A stretch of DNA of 64,000 nucleotides from Mariprofundus ferrinatatus (GTDB lineage: Bacteria > Pseudomonadota > Zetaproteobacteria > Mariprofundales > Mariprofundaceae): positions 124,001-188,000 of the forward strand of contig NZ_CP018800.1 in assembly GCF_002795825.1 (NCBI RefSeq), written 5' to 3'. Positions 41,415-49,712 of this stretch are shown here, piece after piece. The notes below the pieces were generated by a model. That model saw only the letters and a list, made by a program, of their open reading frames with translations, had not been told where the DNA came from and ran no database searches. The position numbers and the translations under genes were made by a program. The first letter of the stretch is position 1. Each line of letters opens with the position of its first letter.

Positions 41415-42098
41415 TTGAGAAAAACACCCCTGTTACATCTGTTTCTACTGCCAGCAATCATGCTGATGCCGTCACTTTCCCACGCCGAAACGTGTGACGG
41501 ACTTACCGCGACGATTGTCGGCACTGAGAAAGAGGACAGGATCACTGGTACGGAAGGGGATGATGTGATTGCAGCTCTTGGCGGCAACGACAAGATCGAC
41601 GGAAAAAGCGGCAACGACGTGATCTGTGGCGGCAGTGGCGATGATGAGATCAAGGGTGGTCGTGGCAATGACCGCCTGTTCGGTGAGGCGGGCGAGGATA
41701 AGCTGCTGGGTGGCTACGGTGACGACCAGCTTGATGGCGGTGAGGGTAATGACAAACTCACGGGTGATAAGGGAAATGACAAGCTCACGGGAGGCCCCGG
41801 CAAGGATAAACTGAGTGCCGGCCCGGGAGACGACCATCTTGAGGGTGGCGACGGCGATGACACCCTCTATGGCGAACATGGCGACGACCGGCTATTCGGC
41901 AACGGCGGCGATGATCGCTTATATGGATGGTACGGAAACGATAAGCTGAATGGTGGTGACGGCGACGACCAGCTCTTCGATCGCGATGGTCAGGATATGA
42001 TGGATGGCGGCAGCGGCAATGATGCGTGTCAGGGGTTGCTTGACGGCAGGCCAAGTGAAGAGTCGGCAACGTGGTCCGGTTGCGAAAGCCTGTTTTAA
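41415..42098 (+). CDS. Exported RTX-repeat calcium-binding protein
   Basis: 227 aa from TTG 41415, chosen because AAAGGAGGT lies five bases upstream and the product then starts with a clean Sec signal (LRKTPLLHLFLLPAIMLMPS, cleavage after SHA). The mature part is almost entirely RTX nonapeptides of type GGxGNDxLx (for example GGSGDDEIKGGRGNDRLFG), about 17 repeats by eye, forming a calcium-filled beta-roll. Cys residues flank the repeat block. Most RTX proteins leave by type I secretion with a C-terminal signal; a Sec signal here suggests periplasm or surface. Function unknown. Confidence 0.85.
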   Translation: MRKTPLLHLFLLPAIMLMPSLSHAETCDGLTATIVGTEKEDRITGTEGDDVIAALGGNDKIDGKSGNDVICGGSGDDEIKGGRGNDRLFGEAGEDKLLGGYGDDQLDGGEGNDKLTGDKGNDKLTGGPGKDKLSAGPGDDHLEGGDGDDTLYGEHGDDRLFGNGGDDRLYGWYGNDKLNGGDGDDQLFDRDGQDMMDGGSGNDACQGLLDGRPSEESATWSGCESLF

Positions 42099-42130
42099 TC
42101 CTCCACGGTGAGTGAGCGGAGATGGGGGTG

Positions 42131-42886
42131 ATGCAGCTGATCGACAGCCACTGCCATCTTGATGATGCGCGCTTTGATGTCGACAGAGCAGAAGTGGTCG
42201 AGCGGGCCAGAGTGGCAGGGGTTGAGCGGTTTATTGTTCCTGCGGTCAGCCGGGAGGGCTGGGATAAACTGAAAACGCTCGCGTCAAAGCATGAATCGAT
42301 CCTTCCTTCCTTCGGCATGCACCCCTGGTTCTGCGACCGGCACAGCGATGATGACCTGGAGTTGTTGCCGGCGTTTCTTGAAGATGCTGTGGCTGTCGGA
42401 GAGTGCGGTCTCGATGCCGGATTATGCAAATTTGGCGTGGATGAACAGCTGTCCTGGTTTCGGGGACAGCTTCGTCTGGCTGCCGAATTTGAACTGCCGG
42501 TCATTGTTCACGCCTATAAAACCGTTGATACGGTTATCCATGAAATGAAAAGTTATCCGGGCCTGCGTGGCGTGGTACACAGCTTTTCAGGCTCCCGGCA
42601 GCAGGCTGAGAGGTTGCTTGATCTGGGCTTCTATCTCGGTATAGGCGGGGCCGTAACACATGAGCGGGCGACCAGGCTGCAGGGTATTGTAAAGGCGCTG
42701 CCGATTGAGCGACTGTTGCTCGAAACCGATGCGCCTGATCAGCCACCTTGTGCCCGCAGCGGTATGCGAAACGAGCCTGCTTTTCTGATCGAAATAGTTG
42801 ACCATATTGCTACGCTTCGCGGCATTGATGCAGAGGCGCTTGTACGCACCTGCAATGCCAACACCATGGAGCTGTTCAGAATATGA
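42131..42886 (+). CDS. tatD: TatD-family metal-dependent deoxyribonuclease
   Basis: 251 aa from ATG 42131 (MQLIDSHCHLDD); ATG 42122 is an alternative. Metal ligands are in DSHCHLDD, with Glu in GECGLD, His in HAYK and HSFSG, and Asp in LLLETDAPDQPP. TatD proteins act as 3'-5' DNA exonucleases in repair, or on D-aminoacyl-tRNA in some relatives. Its last four bases overlap the tcdA start (ATGA), so the pair is coupled. Confidence 0.92.
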   Translation: MQLIDSHCHLDDARFDVDRAEVVERARVAGVERFIVPAVSREGWDKLKTLASKHESILPSFGMHPWFCDRHSDDDLELLPAFLEDAVAVGECGLDAGLCKFGVDEQLSWFRGQLRLAAEFELPVIVHAYKTVDTVIHEMKSYPGLRGVVHSFSGSRQQAERLLDLGFYLGIGGAVTHERATRLQGIVKALPIERLLLETDAPDQPPCARSGMRNEPAFLIEIVDHIATLRGIDAEALVRTCNANTMELFRI

Positions 42887-43620
42887 CTCACGCACAGGAG
42901 CGCACCGAAATCCTCGTTGGAAAAGAGGGTCTCAATTATCTCGAAGGGCTGCACATCTTGGTGGTTGGTCTTGGCGGCGTTGGAGGTGCGGCGAGCGAGG
43001 CGATTGCCCGCGCTGGTATTGGTGCCATGACGATTGTTGACCATGATACCGTGGGCCTCTCCAACATGAACCGGCAACTGGTCTGTACGCATAGCACTAT
43101 TGGAGAGGCAAAGGCAGAGGCGATGGGCGAGCGAATCAGGGATATCAATCCGGAGATTCGACTCAATGCCCATGTCGGTTTTCTCGGCTATGACAATATG
43201 GAGTCATTTCTTGCCGCTGGTGATTTCGATTATGTGATCGACTGTATCGATTCGGTGGCCTGCAAGGCCCTGTTGGTGGCCACATGCCAGAAGATGGGGC
43301 TCCCCATCGCCTCAAGCCTCGGCGCAGGCGGCAGACTCGATGTTACGAAAGCCGAGATCACCACGCTGGACCGAACCTATAACTGCGGCCTGGCGGTCAA
43401 CCTTCGACGCAAGCTGCGCCGGGCCGGGGCCTCACTGGACTACCCGGTGGTTTTTTCAGGCGAGTTTCCGATCAAGCCGCTGCCTCAGGAACCTGTCGGC
43501 AATGATGCAAACAGGCTTCCGCGAGCTGTGAATGGAACCATCTCCTATATGCCGAACCTGTTCGGTTTTATGCTGGCAGGTTTCGTCATCAAACAGTTAA
43601 TTGAAAAGCAAGAGCAGTAA
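42883..43620 (+). CDS. tcdA: tRNA threonylcarbamoyladenosine dehydratase TcdA (CsdL, ThiF/MoeB family)
   Basis: E1-like enzyme that cyclises t6A37 of tRNA to ct6A with ATP. 245 aa. Rossmann ATP site VVGLGGVGGAASEAIARAGI, then DHDTVGLSNMNRQL (adenylation loop with N-x-N-R-Q), DCIDSV, and the C-terminal hydrophobic segment typical of TcdA. It lacks the zinc Cys pairs of MoeB. It is coupled to tatD and followed closely by a parvulin gene. Confidence 0.92.
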   Translation: MTHAQERTEILVGKEGLNYLEGLHILVVGLGGVGGAASEAIARAGIGAMTIVDHDTVGLSNMNRQLVCTHSTIGEAKAEAMGERIRDINPEIRLNAHVGFLGYDNMESFLAAGDFDYVIDCIDSVACKALLVATCQKMGLPIASSLGAGGRLDVTKAEITTLDRTYNCGLAVNLRRKLRRAGASLDYPVVFSGEFPIKPLPQEPVGNDANRLPRAVNGTISYMPNLFGFMLAGFVIKQLIEKQEQ

Positions 43621-43629
43621 GGAGTTATT

Positions 43630-43935
43630 ATGTTCGGATGGAACAGGAAGAGGAAAACAGCATCGGCGCGCCATATTCTCGTGACGGATCGTGAACTGTG
43701 CGAGGCAGTGAAGGCGGAGATTGAAGCCGGGGGTGATTTTGCCGAGCTGGCGAAGCAGCACTCAAGCTGTCCGTCAGGCAGCCGTGGCGGTGATCTCGGA
43801 ACATTCCGCGAGCGCCAGATGGTCAAAGAGTTTAATGATGTGGTGTTCAGTTCTGAGTTGAATAAGGTGCACGGGCCGGTAAAAACCCAGTTCGGGTATC
43901 ACCTGATTGAGATTACATCACGCTCTGAGGGGTGA
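43630..43935 (+). CDS. Single-domain parvulin-type peptidyl-prolyl isomerase
   Basis: 101 aa PpiC-type rotamase: SARHILVTDRELCEAVKAEI, DFAELAKQHSSCPSGSRGGD, LGTFRERQMVKEFNDVVFS and TQFGYHLIEI follow the parvulin fold end to end. No signal peptide, so cytoplasmic, like PpiC/Par10. AAGGAG precedes the start. Confidence 0.92.
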   Translation: MFGWNRKRKTASARHILVTDRELCEAVKAEIEAGGDFAELAKQHSSCPSGSRGGDLGTFRERQMVKEFNDVVFSSELNKVHGPVKTQFGYHLIEITSRSEG

Positions 43936-43938
43936 CAG

Positions 43939-44610
43939 TTACAGGCCGTCGGTAGCGGCGATCTCAACCTGATGCTGTTTCCAGGTGCGGTGCCTGCACA
44001 TGATCGCAACCGCTTCATCAATATCGTCGGTGACGGTCACCAGCCGCAGGTCACCCTCGGAGATATAACCGGCATCCAGTACCGTGTTACGCACCCATTC
44101 GAGAAGGTCATGCCAGAAATCGCTGCCAAAAAGCACCAGCGGTAGCGGAAATGCCTTCTGCGTCTGCATCAGCGTCAACGATTCGAAAAACTCGTCGAGC
44201 GTGCCGAAGCCGCCGGGCATACAGATGTAACCCATCGAGTATTTAACGAACATCACCTTGCGAACGAAGAAATAGCGGAAATTGATGGAGATATTCTGGT
44301 AGCTGTTGGGGGTCTGCTCCTCTGGAAGCGAGATGTTCAGCCCGATTGATCTGCCGCCCCCTTCTCTTGCCCCCTTGTTGGCCGCCTCCATGATGCCGGG
44401 GCCACCGCCCGAGATGATGCCAAAGCCCTCCAGTGAAAGTTTCCGGGCAATTTCCACAGTGGCTTCATAGTAGCTGTCACCGGGTTTTTCCCTCGCCGCC
44501 CCAAAGATGGTGATCGAGAAGGGCAGGTTGTTGAGGGTTTCAATGCCTTCAGTGAATTCACTGATAATTCTGAAAATGCGCCATGATTCTGAGCCTTTGA
44601 GGTCTTCCAT
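43939..44610 (-). CDS. LOG-family (TIGR00730) protein, nucleotide 5'-monophosphate phosphoribohydrolase-like
   Basis: 223 aa with the lysine-decarboxylase-like Rossmann fold: ISGGGPGIMEAANKGARE and the signature PGGFGTLDEFFESLTLMQT (PGGxGTxxE). Family members cleave the base from nucleoside monophosphates; plant ones activate cytokinin. N-terminal extension of about 25 residues beyond the usual length. GGAGG upstream of ATG. It converges on ppiC with three bases between stops. Confidence 0.88.
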   Translation of the reverse strand: MEDLKGSESWRIFRIISEFTEGIETLNNLPFSITIFGAAREKPGDSYYEATVEIARKLSLEGFGIISGGGPGIMEAANKGAREGGGRSIGLNISLPEEQTPNSYQNISINFRYFFVRKVMFVKYSMGYICMPGGFGTLDEFFESLTLMQTQKAFPLPLVLFGSDFWHDLLEWVRNTVLDAGYISEGDLRLVTVTDDIDEAVAIMCRHRTWKQHQVEIAATDGL

Positions 44611-44666
44611 ACACTGCCTCCACTGCTATGATTATAGACTACTCACTCCGAGCCGCCACAAAGTGC

Positions 44667-45080
44667 TTAACCGCCGCGCATTTGCGGGATAAGAAAGCGT
44701 AGTGCCTCAAAGAAGATCCAGCGTGTAATAAGGTACACTCCCCCCATGGCGAGGCTGCTCAGCGCTGTGACCTTCAGCTTCTCTATCGTTGTGGTGGCTG
44801 GAATGAAGAAGCGGGGAAGAAGAATCATCGCCCCGATAACGCCGCAACTGAACCCCTGCAGCATAAACAGGAAGTATTTCAGGGCGTTCTCAGTTTCAGC
44901 CAGATCCGGAATAGACATAAACTGAGGCATCAGGAACTGGAAGATAATCAGCGGCGTATAGATGAACGGATACTCAAGCCACAACAGCCCCACTTTTTTC
45001 TGGCCGAACACATAGATGACCCCGGCCATGATATTGGCAGAAATAAGATACAGCGTGACCGAGATCAACACGCTGTTCAT
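44667..45080 (-). CDS. Hypothetical four-helix membrane protein
   Basis: 137 aa with four hydrophobic segments (about 3-24, 38-55, 68-90, 102-125). No motif recognised. GGGGAGTT lies 3-10 bases before the ATG. It ends 57 bases before the start of the LOG-family gene on the same strand, so the two may be co-transcribed. Function unknown. Confidence 0.7.
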   Translation of the reverse strand: MNSVLISVTLYLISANIMAGVIYVFGQKKVGLLWLEYPFIYTPLIIFQFLMPQFMSIPDLAETENALKYFLFMLQGFSCGVIGAMILLPRFFIPATTTIEKLKVTALSSLAMGGVYLITRWIFFEALRFLIPQMRGG

Positions 45081-45227
45081 TCAGAACTCCCCAATTTGCT
45101 CCCCCCTCTCTGCCTGCCGGGCAATCATGCCAACTGCCGACGATATGATAGCTCTCTAATCTTGAATTACACTGTAAGCAAGCATTTCTAGCTGGAATTA
45201 TGGATTTGTGCCCCTAGTCTGCGCGCC

Positions 45228-45944
45228 ATGATGAAAAAGACAGTTATCCCCTTTCTATCCATAATGATGATTTCTCCGATTGCCGCCATTGCAGAAGAGG
45301 AGGCAAGCGCCTGGAAAAACAATGTCGAACTTGGCGCAGTGCAGACCTCGGGCAATACCCAGACCCTGACCGTGAATGCCAAGGCCAAGTCAGTGCACGA
45401 TGGCGAAATAGTGCGTAGCACACTGACCGGCAGTGCCAATAACTCTACTGATCGCAACAGAACGACGGCCGAAACCTACAAGGCCAGTCTGCAGGAGGAC
45501 TGGAAGTTCTCAGAGCGCGGTTACGTCTTTGGCCGCCTCGGTTTCGAGAGCGACCGCTTTGCAGGGTTTCGGAGCCGCTTCAGTGAAACAGTCGGTTATG
45601 GCCGTGATCTGGTAAAAACAGATGCCCTGCTCTGGAAGTTCGAGCTGGGTGGCGGTTTAAGGCAGACCCGGTTCACCGACCGTACCAAGAAGAGTGAGGC
45701 TATTATCCGCTCTGCAACCGGGTTGAACTGGAAGGTGAGCGATTCGGCCCTGTTTACGCAGGAAATCTCGACCGAAGGTGGCAAGAGCGGCTGGGCTACT
45801 GAATCGATTACCGGCCTGCAACATGCCCTGAATTCGCATCTTTCAAGCAAGATTGCCGTGAAGCTTGAACACAACAGCAAGGTTCCTGCCGGCATCAAGA
45901 AGCTGGATGTAGAGACGGCTATTACGCTGGTCGTGAACTTCTGA
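45228..45944 (+). CDS. DUF481 outer-membrane protein (YdiY-like)
   Basis: 238 aa. Sec signal (VIPFLSIMMISPIAAIAEEE), then WKNNVELGAVQTSGNTQTLT, the N-terminal signature of DUF481, and alternating polar/hydrophobic strands to a C-terminal TLVVNF ending in Phe, the mark of an outer-membrane beta-barrel. Paired ATGs at 45228 and 45231 lack a good ribosome-binding site. Salt-induced in E. coli (YdiY); role unknown. Confidence 0.88.
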   Translation: MMKKTVIPFLSIMMISPIAAIAEEEASAWKNNVELGAVQTSGNTQTLTVNAKAKSVHDGEIVRSTLTGSANNSTDRNRTTAETYKASLQEDWKFSERGYVFGRLGFESDRFAGFRSRFSETVGYGRDLVKTDALLWKFELGGGLRQTRFTDRTKKSEAIIRSATGLNWKVSDSALFTQEISTEGGKSGWATESITGLQHALNSHLSSKIAVKLEHNSKVPAGIKKLDVETAITLVVNF

Positions 45945-45948
45945 AGCC

Positions 45949-46161
45949 ATGGGGCTGATCTGGTGCCTCAAGCATGGCAAAGGCCGCGGCTTCAAGAATG
46001 AGCTGACAGCCTGTGTTGCTTGCGACTGTCGGCACCGCAAATCCTGCGAGTCTTATGCCTCCATGCCGCTGGATCAGATTGTAGAGGCGAATGCCGAAGC
46101 AAAGCGAAATGGCCACCAGGTGTTCGAGGATTTTCCGCTATTTGAGAGTGTGCATAAATAA
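45949..46161 (+). CDS. Small cysteine-rich protein, 70 aa
   Basis: Starts four bases after the DUF481 stop, with no clear ribosome-binding site, so translation may depend on coupling. Five Cys in the first half (WCLKHG ... CVACDCRHRKSC), spacing CxxCxC-x5-C, suggest a zinc or FeS site; the rest is charged and helical (LDQIVEANAEAKRNGHQ). Followed by a bidirectional terminator. Function unknown. Confidence 0.6.
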   Translation: MGLIWCLKHGKGRGFKNELTACVACDCRHRKSCESYASMPLDQIVEANAEAKRNGHQVFEDFPLFESVHK

Positions 46162-46183
46162 CGTTGAAGGGAATCTTTCCAGT

Positions 46184-46199
46184 TGTGAGCCATGTCACG
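46184..46199. promoter_or_regulatory. CRP-like site 1
   Basis: TGTGAGCCATGTCACG, nine of ten matches to the CRP half-site pattern TGTGA-N6-TCACA. It shares the 13-mer TGTGAGCCATGTC with the site at 47574. It lies between two gene ends, with no promoter evident, so its role is unclear. Confidence 0.4.
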
Positions 46200-46273
46200 G
46201 TTTTGTCATCATCGTGTTGTAAGTTATCACACACTGTCAGCAGCAGTAAGAAGTTTCCTCAACAGATATCCTG

Positions 46274-46302
46274 AAAGGCGGAGAGTGCAAACTCCGCCTT
46301 TT
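46274..46302. terminator. Bidirectional terminator between convergent genes
   Basis: Stem AAAGGCGGAG / CTCCGCCTTT, loop of 8 bases, T-run TTTTCTTTT. It serves the 70-aa gene (plus) and yciH (minus). Confidence 0.85.
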
Positions 46303-46332
46303 CTTTTGTGCTGAATCCTTTGGCTCCTGAAC

Positions 46333-46701
46333 TCACCCGCCGGAGAGCTTGGCTTTGACGCCCTCTTGTTCCAGCAGCTGCATAAGTTTTTCGCGATGTT
46401 CACCCTGAATTTCAAGGCTGCCGTTTTTAACCGCGCCGCCTGTTCCGAGCTGCGCTTTCAGTTTTTTCAGCAACACCTTCAGTTCACTTCCATCCAGTGC
46501 CAGGCCGTCGATGATCGAAACGGTTTTGCCGCCGCGCCCCTTTGACTCGCGTCGGATACGAACACCCTGTTTGCCCGGGCTTGTGATTGCAGGCGAGGAC
46601 GATTGCGGCGACATTTTTTTGCGCCCGCTTTTTTTGCCCCGCATCGGCTTGTCGAGCGGGCCATTTTCGGTTGAATAGACGAGCCGTCGATCACTGTTCA
46701 T
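46333..46701 (-). CDS. yciH: SUI1/eIF1-family translation factor YciH
   Basis: 122 aa. The C-terminal half is the eIF1/SUI1 fold: GVRIRRESKGRGGKTVSIID, LKVLLKKLKAQLGTGGAVKN and GSLEIQGEHREKLMQLLEQE. The N-terminal 45 residues are basic and disordered. YciH takes part in fidelity of start selection or stress inhibition of initiation in E. coli. Starts 37 bases after the cyclic-nucleotide gene on the same strand. Confidence 0.92.
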   Translation of the reverse strand: MNSDRRLVYSTENGPLDKPMRGKKSGRKKMSPQSSSPAITSPGKQGVRIRRESKGRGGKTVSIIDGLALDGSELKVLLKKLKAQLGTGGAVKNGSLEIQGEHREKLMQLLEQEGVKAKLSGG

Positions 46702-46738
46702 GGGATCCTCTTCGTAGATCAGGGCTGCTGAAAGCCCC

Positions 46739-47500
46739 TTATTCTAAAACCTCGATACCGAACTCATATGGGTCAATGGGGTCACCGAAGCGGATCATGT
46801 GATAACCGGTTGGCAGGGGTTCGATACTGCTGGATGCACCATATCCCACACGTTTCTCATTCACTTCGCAATAATCGCCATGCTGCATTAAACGCAGTTG
46901 CAGGCTCGCCTGCTCGCCTGCCTCAATGCTGATATGGTGCTCACGAATTCTTCTGTTGGCTTTGGTCAGCTGGATATCAGCTTCGCATGCTGTTCGAAAC
47001 AGATCTGTCACACTTTGTGGTGGAACATGGGCACCCAGTGTCCAGGGAAGGTGTGAGATAGTGCAAGGCAGATTGCAAAGAGCCTGCCTGGAGATGCTGT
47101 TCAGGCCGACGACCAAGGCGTGCGGCCTTTCGCCGGCACTGTTTTTGAGCGCATCTTTTTCATCAACCATGGTACTTTTCAGCCGCGAAAGAAATGCGGC
47201 CAGTATAGGCGTCAGCTTATTTGCCGGGCCGTTAACCATGCGAATCAGGGCCCCTCTGTCGATGATTTCGGCTGTCACGTCAGTGATGGCTGTTGCCGAA
47301 GCGCTGCGTTGTGTTACCAGTCCAGCCAGTGCCAGTTCACCAATAATCTCGCCGGTTCCTATCTTGGTCTGAAAGATGGTTCCCCCCTCTTTTTTCTGTT
47401 CGATAAGGACCCAGCCACTCTGGATCAGGTAAGCGGTGGTTCCATGATCTCCCTGTTTGATCAGTGATTCACCTTTATTGAAGGAGACGGTTCTTGTCAT
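46739..47500 (-). CDS. Cyclic-nucleotide-binding-domain protein without HTH, possible degenerate FHA domain
   Basis: 253 aa. Residues about 1-110 form a Crp-type cNMP-binding domain (SLIKQGDHGTTAYLIQSGWV and IGTGEIIGELALAG with the phosphate cassette Glu). No helix-turn-helix follows. The C-terminal part (about 175-250: RIREHHISIEAGEQASLQLR ... YCEVNEKRVG) has the SRxH-NG-like rhythm of an FHA fold, but without a firm match. AGGAAGG precedes the ATG. It is divergent from the pdh operon and upstream of yciH. Likely a signal-sensing protein; partner unknown. Confidence 0.78.
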   Translation of the reverse strand: MTRTVSFNKGESLIKQGDHGTTAYLIQSGWVLIEQKKEGGTIFQTKIGTGEIIGELALAGLVTQRSASATAITDVTAEIIDRGALIRMVNGPANKLTPILAAFLSRLKSTMVDEKDALKNSAGERPHALVVGLNSISRQALCNLPCTISHLPWTLGAHVPPQSVTDLFRTACEADIQLTKANRRIREHHISIEAGEQASLQLRLMQHGDYCEVNEKRVGYGASSSIEPLPTGYHMIRFGDPIDPYEFGIEVLE

Positions 47501-47573
47501 GGCTGTTACCTTCCTCTAAATTGATAATGGTTGCTCAGAGCCCTCTCACGCTGCCCTCAATACGCCGCAGCTC

Positions 47574-47589
47574 TGTGAGCCATGTCGCA
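47574..47589. promoter_or_regulatory. CRP-like site 2 upstream of pdh operon
   Basis: TGTGAGCCATGTCGCA, one mismatch in the second half-site (TCGCA for TCACA), in the intergenic region between the divergent cyclic-nucleotide protein and pdhA. TATAAA at 47599-47604 may be the pdhA -10. The regulator is not in the window. Confidence 0.45.
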
Positions 47590-47670
47590 AAAATGTGTAT
47601 AAAACAGTTGTGGTTGCTGGAGTTGTGAGCTGGCGGCAGCATTCGCCAACTACTATTTGCCGGAGGCATC

Positions 47671-48720
47671 ATGTCTGCAAAGCAGAAATCGGAAGCTGGT
47701 ATCACTCACGATGGTCTTTTTTTTCCGCAAGAGAGGCTGCATGAGATCCATGACCAGATGCTGTTTATCCGCCGCTTCGAAGAGAAAGCAGGCCAGCTCT
47801 ACGGCCTGAAAAAGATCGGCGGATTCTGCCATCTCTGCAATGGGCAGGAAGCGGTTTGCGTCGGCCTGCATCAGGCCTCCGAGCCAACCGACTACATGAT
47901 GACCAGCTATCGTGATCATGGCCATATTCTGGCGCGCGGCTCAGACCCGACGGCCGTGATGGCAGAGCTGCTGGGCCGTTCCGGCGGCATAGTCAAAGGC
48001 AAGGGCGGTTCGATGCATATGTTTGATATCGACAGGAACTTTGCCGGTGGCAATGGCATTGTCGGCGAGCAGGTGCCTGTCGGCCTCGGATTCGGCTTCT
48101 CCAGCTGGTACAAGGATGATGGCCGTGTGACCATCTGTATTATGGGCGATGGCGGAATCAATCAGGGTGCGGTTTACGAATCGTTCAACATGGCTGCGCT
48201 ATGGAAGCTGCCGATCGTTTTCGTGGTCGAAAATAACCAGTACGCCATGGGCACCTCGCTGGATCGCGCATCGGCAGAGACCCATCTCTTCAAGCGTGGC
48301 ATCTCATTCAAGATTCCCGGCATGAAGATTGACGGCATGGATGTGCTGGAGTTCGAGAAGAAGATGCGAGAAGCGATGGAGCATGCGCGCTCAGGCAAGG
48401 GGCCGATGCTGGTTGAGGCGATCACTTACCGCTACCGCGGGCACTCGATGTCCGATCCGGCAACCTACCGGACACGCGCAGAGGTGGACGAGTGGCGTAG
48501 CGGCCGCGATCCGATTGCACGCCTGCAGGCGCAGATGATCGATGCCGGGCTGGCTACCGAAGAGCACTTCAAACAGAAAGACAAGGATATCAAGCAGCAG
48601 GTTGCGGCGATTGCCAAAGATGCGGAGGCGCAGCCGGAACCGGACGTCTCCGAACTGTGGACTGATATCTATAACGACCCGATCGAGAATGCATATCCCT
48701 ATCCAGGCAAGGTGAACTGA
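47671..48720 (+). CDS. pdhA: Pyruvate dehydrogenase E1 component, alpha subunit
   Basis: Thiamine-diphosphate-dependent decarboxylase subunit of the alpha2beta2 E1, 349 aa. TPP motif [20 protein letters not shown] ending ENNQYAMG (GDG-x-NN). The phospho-loop region [20 protein letters not shown] is conserved. This two-gene E1 is of the alphaproteobacterial, mitochondrial and Gram-positive type, not the single AceE of enteric bacteria. First gene of pdhA-pdhB-pdhC-lpd, with two bases between pdhA and pdhB. Confidence 0.96.
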   Translation: MSAKQKSEAGITHDGLFFPQERLHEIHDQMLFIRRFEEKAGQLYGLKKIGGFCHLCNGQEAVCVGLHQASEPTDYMMTSYRDHGHILARGSDPTAVMAELLGRSGGIVKGKGGSMHMFDIDRNFAGGNGIVGEQVPVGLGFGFSSWYKDDGRVTICIMGDGGINQGAVYESFNMAALWKLPIVFVVENNQYAMGTSLDRASAETHLFKRGISFKIPGMKIDGMDVLEFEKKMREAMEHARSGKGPMLVEAITYRYRGHSMSDPATYRTRAEVDEWRSGRDPIARLQAQMIDAGLATEEHFKQKDKDIKQQVAAIAKDAEAQPEPDVSELWTDIYNDPIENAYPYPGKVN

Positions 48721-48722
48721 AG

Positions 48723-49703
48723 ATGAGCAAGATGACCTATCGTGAAGCACTGAACCAGGCAATGGTCGAGGAGATGAAACGCGATGATCGCGTATTCCTC
48801 ATGGGCGAAGAGGTGGCCGAGTACAATGGCGCCTACAAGGTTTCGCAGGGGATGCTGGAGAAGTTCGGGCCAAAGCGTGTTATTGATACACCGATTACCG
48901 AGCTCGGGTTTGCCGGCCTGGGCGTAGGTGCTGCCATGGCCGGGCTGAGACCTATTATCGAGTTTATGACCTGGAACTTCGCCATTCTGGCACTGGACCA
49001 GATTGTTAATGCGGCAGCAAAGATGAAATACATGTCCGGCGGCCAGTATGATGTGCCGATGGTATTTCGCGGTGCGGGCGGTTCCGCGGCCCGCGTTGGC
49101 GCCCAGCATTCGCAGAGTCTGGAGAACTGGCTGGCCAACGTGCCCGGTCTGAAGGTGGTGATGCCCTCCAATCCGGCGGATGCGAAGGGGCTGCTAAAAG
49201 CATCAATCCGCGACAATGATCCCGTTGTGTTTATCGAGAACGAGATCAACTACGGTGATGTCGGAGAGGTTCCCGATAAGGAGTACATTATTCCGCTCGG
49301 CGTGGCTGATGTGAAACGGGCAGGAAGCGATGTCACCATCGTAGCGCATTCGCGCATGACCGGTTTTGCATTGCAGGCAGCCGAAATCCTGGCCGGACAG
49401 GGTATCGAGGCCGAGGTGATCGATCCGCGAACGATCAGGCCGCTTGATGAGAATACGATTCTGGCCTCGGTGGCCAAGACCAATCGTGCCGTAGTCGTCG
49501 AAGAGGGGTGGCGTTTTGCCGGTATCGGTGCCGAGATCTCCGCGCGCATTATGGAGCGGGGCTTTGATGATCTTGATGCGCCGGTTATCCGGGTGACCGG
49601 CAAGGATGTTCCGATGCCGTATGCCGCCAACCTGGAAGCGATGGCGCTGCCGAGTGTGGCCGAAATAGTCCAAGCCGCCCGTGTGGCGTGCGGAAAAGCG
49701 TAA
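48723..49703 (+). CDS. pdhB: Pyruvate dehydrogenase E1 component, beta subunit
   Basis: 326 aa. It has [59 protein letters not shown] (Glu that activates TPP) and [19 protein letters not shown]. The C-terminal transketolase domain contains [13 protein letters not shown]. It lacks the N-terminal lipoyl domain found on some alphaproteobacterial PdhB proteins; in this operon the extra lipoyl domain is on E3 instead. Confidence 0.96.
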   Translation: MSKMTYREALNQAMVEEMKRDDRVFLMGEEVAEYNGAYKVSQGMLEKFGPKRVIDTPITELGFAGLGVGAAMAGLRPIIEFMTWNFAILALDQIVNAAAKMKYMSGGQYDVPMVFRGAGGSAARVGAQHSQSLENWLANVPGLKVVMPSNPADAKGLLKASIRDNDPVVFIENEINYGDVGEVPDKEYIIPLGVADVKRAGSDVTIVAHSRMTGFALQAAEILAGQGIEAEVIDPRTIRPLDENTILASVAKTNRAVVVEEGWRFAGIGAEISARIMERGFDDLDAPVIRVTGKDVPMPYAANLEAMALPSVAEIVQAARVACGKA

Positions 49704-49712
49704 GGGGAAATA

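Noticed and set aside
41626-41814. Tandem DNA repeat or CRISPR in the RTX region
   Set aside because: The periodicity is the 27-base codon repeat of RTX nonapeptides, not spacers between identical repeats.
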